Source: Acidobacteriaceae bacterium (GTDB lineage: Bacteria > Acidobacteriota > Terriglobia > Terriglobales > Acidobacteriaceae). From it: a stretch of DNA of 7,976 nt. The notes beneath the pieces were generated by a model. It was not told where the DNA came from and searched no databases. It saw only the letters and a list, made by a program, of their open reading frames with translations. Shown piece after piece: positions 6,406-7,976 of this stretch. Where the stretch lies: positions 5,031-13,006 of the forward strand of contig PMWR01000345.1 of the NCBI GenBank assembly GCA_003166055.1, written 5' to 3'. A program made the position numbers and the translations under genes. Numbering within the stretch: the stretch's first letter is position 1; each line of letters starts with the position of its first letter.

Positions 6406-6408
6406 GGA
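6392..6408. repeat. 17-bp dyad, possible operator
   Basis: TCCTGTTGTATACAGGA has 6-bp perfect arms (TCCTGT/ACAGGA) around five bases. Its centre-right also contains the perfect 8-bp palindrome TGTATACA (6398-6405). Size and symmetry fit a dimeric repressor site overlapping the possible -10 box at 6400-6405. No regulator gene is present in the window to pair it with. Confidence 0.3.
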
Positions 6409-6652
6409 GCCATATGGGATGGTGGCTGTACCAAATTGCTCACAGGCCAGAAAAATGTCTCCGCGCAGCGCATTCGATTGTGCAGCGATCGCCAGCGGAG
6501 ACCGTAATCCGGTTAAATGCAGATCTTCACGAGAGTTTTAAGTCGTGCGCACGGAGCGAATTACGCCCCTGCGATTCGCGGAATTGGAGGCCCGAATCCC
6601 TTTGCCCGGACCCAGGAGCCTGAAGTTTTCCGCTCGCAATTCCAGCCGCTCT

Positions 6653-6660
6653 GCTACCCT
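6653..6660 (+). promoter_or_regulatory. Possible extended -10 box for a leaderless DUF885 transcript
   Basis: TGCTACCCT (6652-6660) resembles an extended -10 element (TG-N-TAnnnT) and ends six bases before the ATG at 6667, so transcription could begin at or near the start codon. No Shine-Dalgarno sequence lies within the usual distance of that ATG, which fits leaderless translation. No good -35 hexamer is seen at 17 bp. Weak, eye-based call. Confidence 0.25.
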
Positions 6661-6666
6661 TTCCGC

Positions 6667-7976
6667 ATGCGTCCAAACCTGCTCACCGTCTTTGGTCTCT
6701 TCCTGGCTGCCGCCCCTCAATTCACCTCTGCCCAGGCGCCAGCCTCAGTAGACACGCGGCTGGCCGCCCAGAACGCGCTCTTCAACGACTCCTGGGAGAC
6801 CGCCCTCAAGATGAGCCCTACCCTGGCCACCGCGGTTGGGGACTACCGTTACAACGACCAGCTCGGCGACTACTCGCTGGCCGCCACAGCGGCTCGCCAC
6901 GAGCGCGATCTCGCCGACCTGGCCCGCATCAAAGCCATCGATGACACGGGCTTTCCCGAGCAGGACCTTATCTCCCACGACCTCTTCCTTCGCCAGCTCC
7001 AGCAGCGCGTGGAGGACTACGACCTGAAAGAGTACGAGATGCCGCTCAGCTCCTCCGGTGGCGGGGGCGGCATCCACGCCAGCGTTGCCGACCTCCCGCT
7101 CTCCATGCCTTTCGACTCCGTCAAGCACTACGAGGACTACATCGCGCGCCTCCACCAGATTCCTAAAGCCTTTCTGCAGGTGGAGGACGTGCTGCGCGCC
7201 GGCGTGAGCGATCACCTCGTCCCCGTGCGATTCATCGCCGAAAAGATTCCCGATCAGGCCCAGGGCGTCATCACCGCCAACCCGTTCTTCATCCCTCTCA
7301 AGAAATTCCCCTCGAGCTTCTCCGACGCCGACAAAGGGCGGCTGACCGACGAAATCACCTCCACTGTGAACAACGAGGTCTTCCCGGCGTACAGGCAATT
7401 CGCCGCGTTCGTTACCACGGATTACATCCCCTACACCCGCACTACGCTCTCGATCAACTCCCTCGGCGGCGGCAAGCGCCGCTACCAGGCCACCCTCCGC
7501 CGCTTCACCACCACCGACCTGACGGCCGCGCAGATTCACGAGATCGGGCTCAAGGAGGTTGTTCGCATCACAGCGGAGATGACCGCGCTCGCCAAGGCCA
7601 ACGGCTACAAGGACCTGGCCAGCTTCCGGGACCACGTTGAAAACGATCCCAAGTATAAGCCCGCCTCCGCGGACGCCATTGTCGAGGATTTCCGCAAGTA
7701 CATTGCCCAGATGCAGCCGCGTCTGCCTGAGCTGTTCGACCTTTTGCCCAAGACCGCGGTGACCGTCGAGCCCATCCCGGCGTTCCAGGCCGCCGCCGCA
7801 ACGCACTATCAAGGTGGAACTCCCGATGGCAAGCGTCCCGGCCGCGTGTCCGTTGCCGTCTCCGACCCCACTCACCGCAGCTTCATCAATGACGAGGCCG
7901 TTGCCTACCACGAGGGTGTTCCCGGCCATCACCTCCAGATCAGCGTCCAGCAGTCGCTCACCGGCCTGCCCGAGTT
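6667..7976 (+). CDS. Secreted DUF885-family protein (probable metallopeptidase-like), 3' end cut by window
   Basis: An open frame of 436 complete codons without a stop, running off the right edge. It begins with a signal peptide (MRPN, hydrophobic LLTVFGLFLAAAP, likely cleavage after TSA at residue 22), so the product is exported. The body matches the DUF885 family: early SWETALKMSPTLATAVGDYRY, central SSGGGGGIHAS and FSDADKGRLTDEI, and ATHYQGGTPDGKRPGRVSV leading to VAYHEGVPGHHLQ. In that last motif H415, E416, H421 and H422 resemble a zinc-binding HExxxxH site, and this family is usually considered a metallopeptidase-like group of unproven substrate. Family members are commonly near 600 residues, so roughly a quarter is missing. 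The ATG is the only in-frame start near the signal peptide, and it lacks a normal Shine-Dalgarno site. A long frame on the opposite strand here is an artefact of high-GC codon use. The gene diverges from the receptor gene. Confidence 0.9.
   Translation, partial: MRPNLLTVFGLFLAAAPQFTSAQAPASVDTRLAAQNALFNDSWETALKMSPTLATAVGDYRYNDQLGDYSLAATAARHERDLADLARIKAIDDTGFPEQDLISHDLFLRQLQQRVEDYDLKEYEMPLSSSGGGGGIHASVADLPLSMPFDSVKHYEDYIARLHQIPKAFLQVEDVLRAGVSDHLVPVRFIAEKIPDQAQGVITANPFFIPLKKFPSSFSDADKGRLTDEITSTVNNEVFPAYRQFAAFVTTDYIPYTRTTLSINSLGGGKRRYQATLRRFTTTDLTAAQIHEIGLKEVVRITAEMTALAKANGYKDLASFRDHVENDPKYKPASADAIVEDFRKYIAQMQPRLPELFDLLPKTAVTVEPIPAFQAAAATHYQGGTPDGKRPGRVSVAVSDPTHRSFINDEAVAYHEGVPGHHLQISVQQSLTGLPE

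Larger units (their letters stand above)
6166..6666. other. Divergent spacer between the receptor gene and the DUF885 gene
   Basis: This 501-bp region lies between two divergent genes for exported proteins and must hold both promoters. No protein gene is convincing here, although one 69-codon frame with a Shine-Dalgarno-like site exists (6414-6623). Visible structure includes a CCGTC/GACGG dyad (6311-6322), a TCCTGT/ACAGGA dyad (6392-6408) overlapping a possible -10 box, an 8-bp inverted repeat enclosing 30 bases (6457-6502), and two inverted copies of a GGCACC motif (6226-6233, 6338-6344). I saw no good -35/-10 pair for the leftward receptor gene. Confidence 0.6.

Noticed and set aside
6485..6492. 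GCGATCGC palindrome, identical to the cyanobacterial HIP1 octamer
   Set aside because: A single copy in a GC-rich spacer is expected by chance, and the gene content does not suggest a cyanobacterium.
6166..6666. Search for tRNA, other RNA genes, CRISPR repeats or insertion-sequence ends
   Set aside because: No cloverleaf with a TTCGA-type arm, no spaced identical repeats and no transposase-like reading frames or terminal repeats with target duplications were seen here or elsewhere in the window.
6745..7932. A 395-codon open frame on the minus strand
   Set aside because: It lies wholly antisense to the DUF885 gene, whose plus-strand frame has a signal peptide and the HEGVPGHH motif. The minus-strand product is Gly/Val/Arg-rich with no family likeness, as expected for the complement of high-GC codons.

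Overview
The window looks like chromosomal DNA of a Gram-negative soil bacterium, most likely an Acidobacteriota of the Terriglobia/Acidobacteriaceae type. This placement is an inference. It rests on moderately high GC, a very large Oar-like TonB-dependent receptor with an N-terminal carboxypeptidase-regulatory domain (a family greatly expanded in that phylum), and a secreted DUF885 protein. No ribosomal or other phylogenetic marker is present to confirm it.

Layout. Positions 74-2286 hold a compact three-gene unit read leftwards on the minus strand: a secreted L,D-transpeptidase (YkuD), a 60-residue membrane protein not recognised as a named family, and a membrane-anchored SPFH/band 7 protein. 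The first two genes are 12 bp apart and the last two overlap by 13 bp. Each ribosome binding site lies in or at the end of the preceding gene, so the three are almost certainly co-transcribed and translationally coupled. Positions 2287-2613 form the spacer upstream of this unit. It holds a strong intrinsic terminator belonging to the next gene, an array of alternating GTGTC/GACAC half-sites and a possible hairpin. Positions 2614-6165 encode a single 1183-residue outer-membrane receptor on the minus strand, with its own Shine-Dalgarno site and terminator. Positions 6166-6666 are a divergent, mostly non-coding region with several small dyads and a possible promoter. From 6667 to the right edge a plus-strand gene encodes a secreted DUF885 protein, cut by the window shortly after its HEGVPGHH metal-site-like motif.

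How the genes relate. The left unit points to the cell envelope: a periplasmic peptidoglycan cross-linking or protein-anchoring enzyme made together with a membrane scaffold protein. The receptor and the DUF885 protein are both exported (outer membrane and periplasm/outside) and diverge from one spacer. They could share regulation in nutrient uptake and peptide breakdown, but nothing in the sequence proves this.

No mobile element, CRISPR array, tRNA or rRNA was seen. I do not find a clear new defence or metabolic system. The most interesting item is the coupled ldt - small membrane protein - SPFH unit, followed by the even set of paired cysteines in the receptor and the structured DNA in the two spacers.
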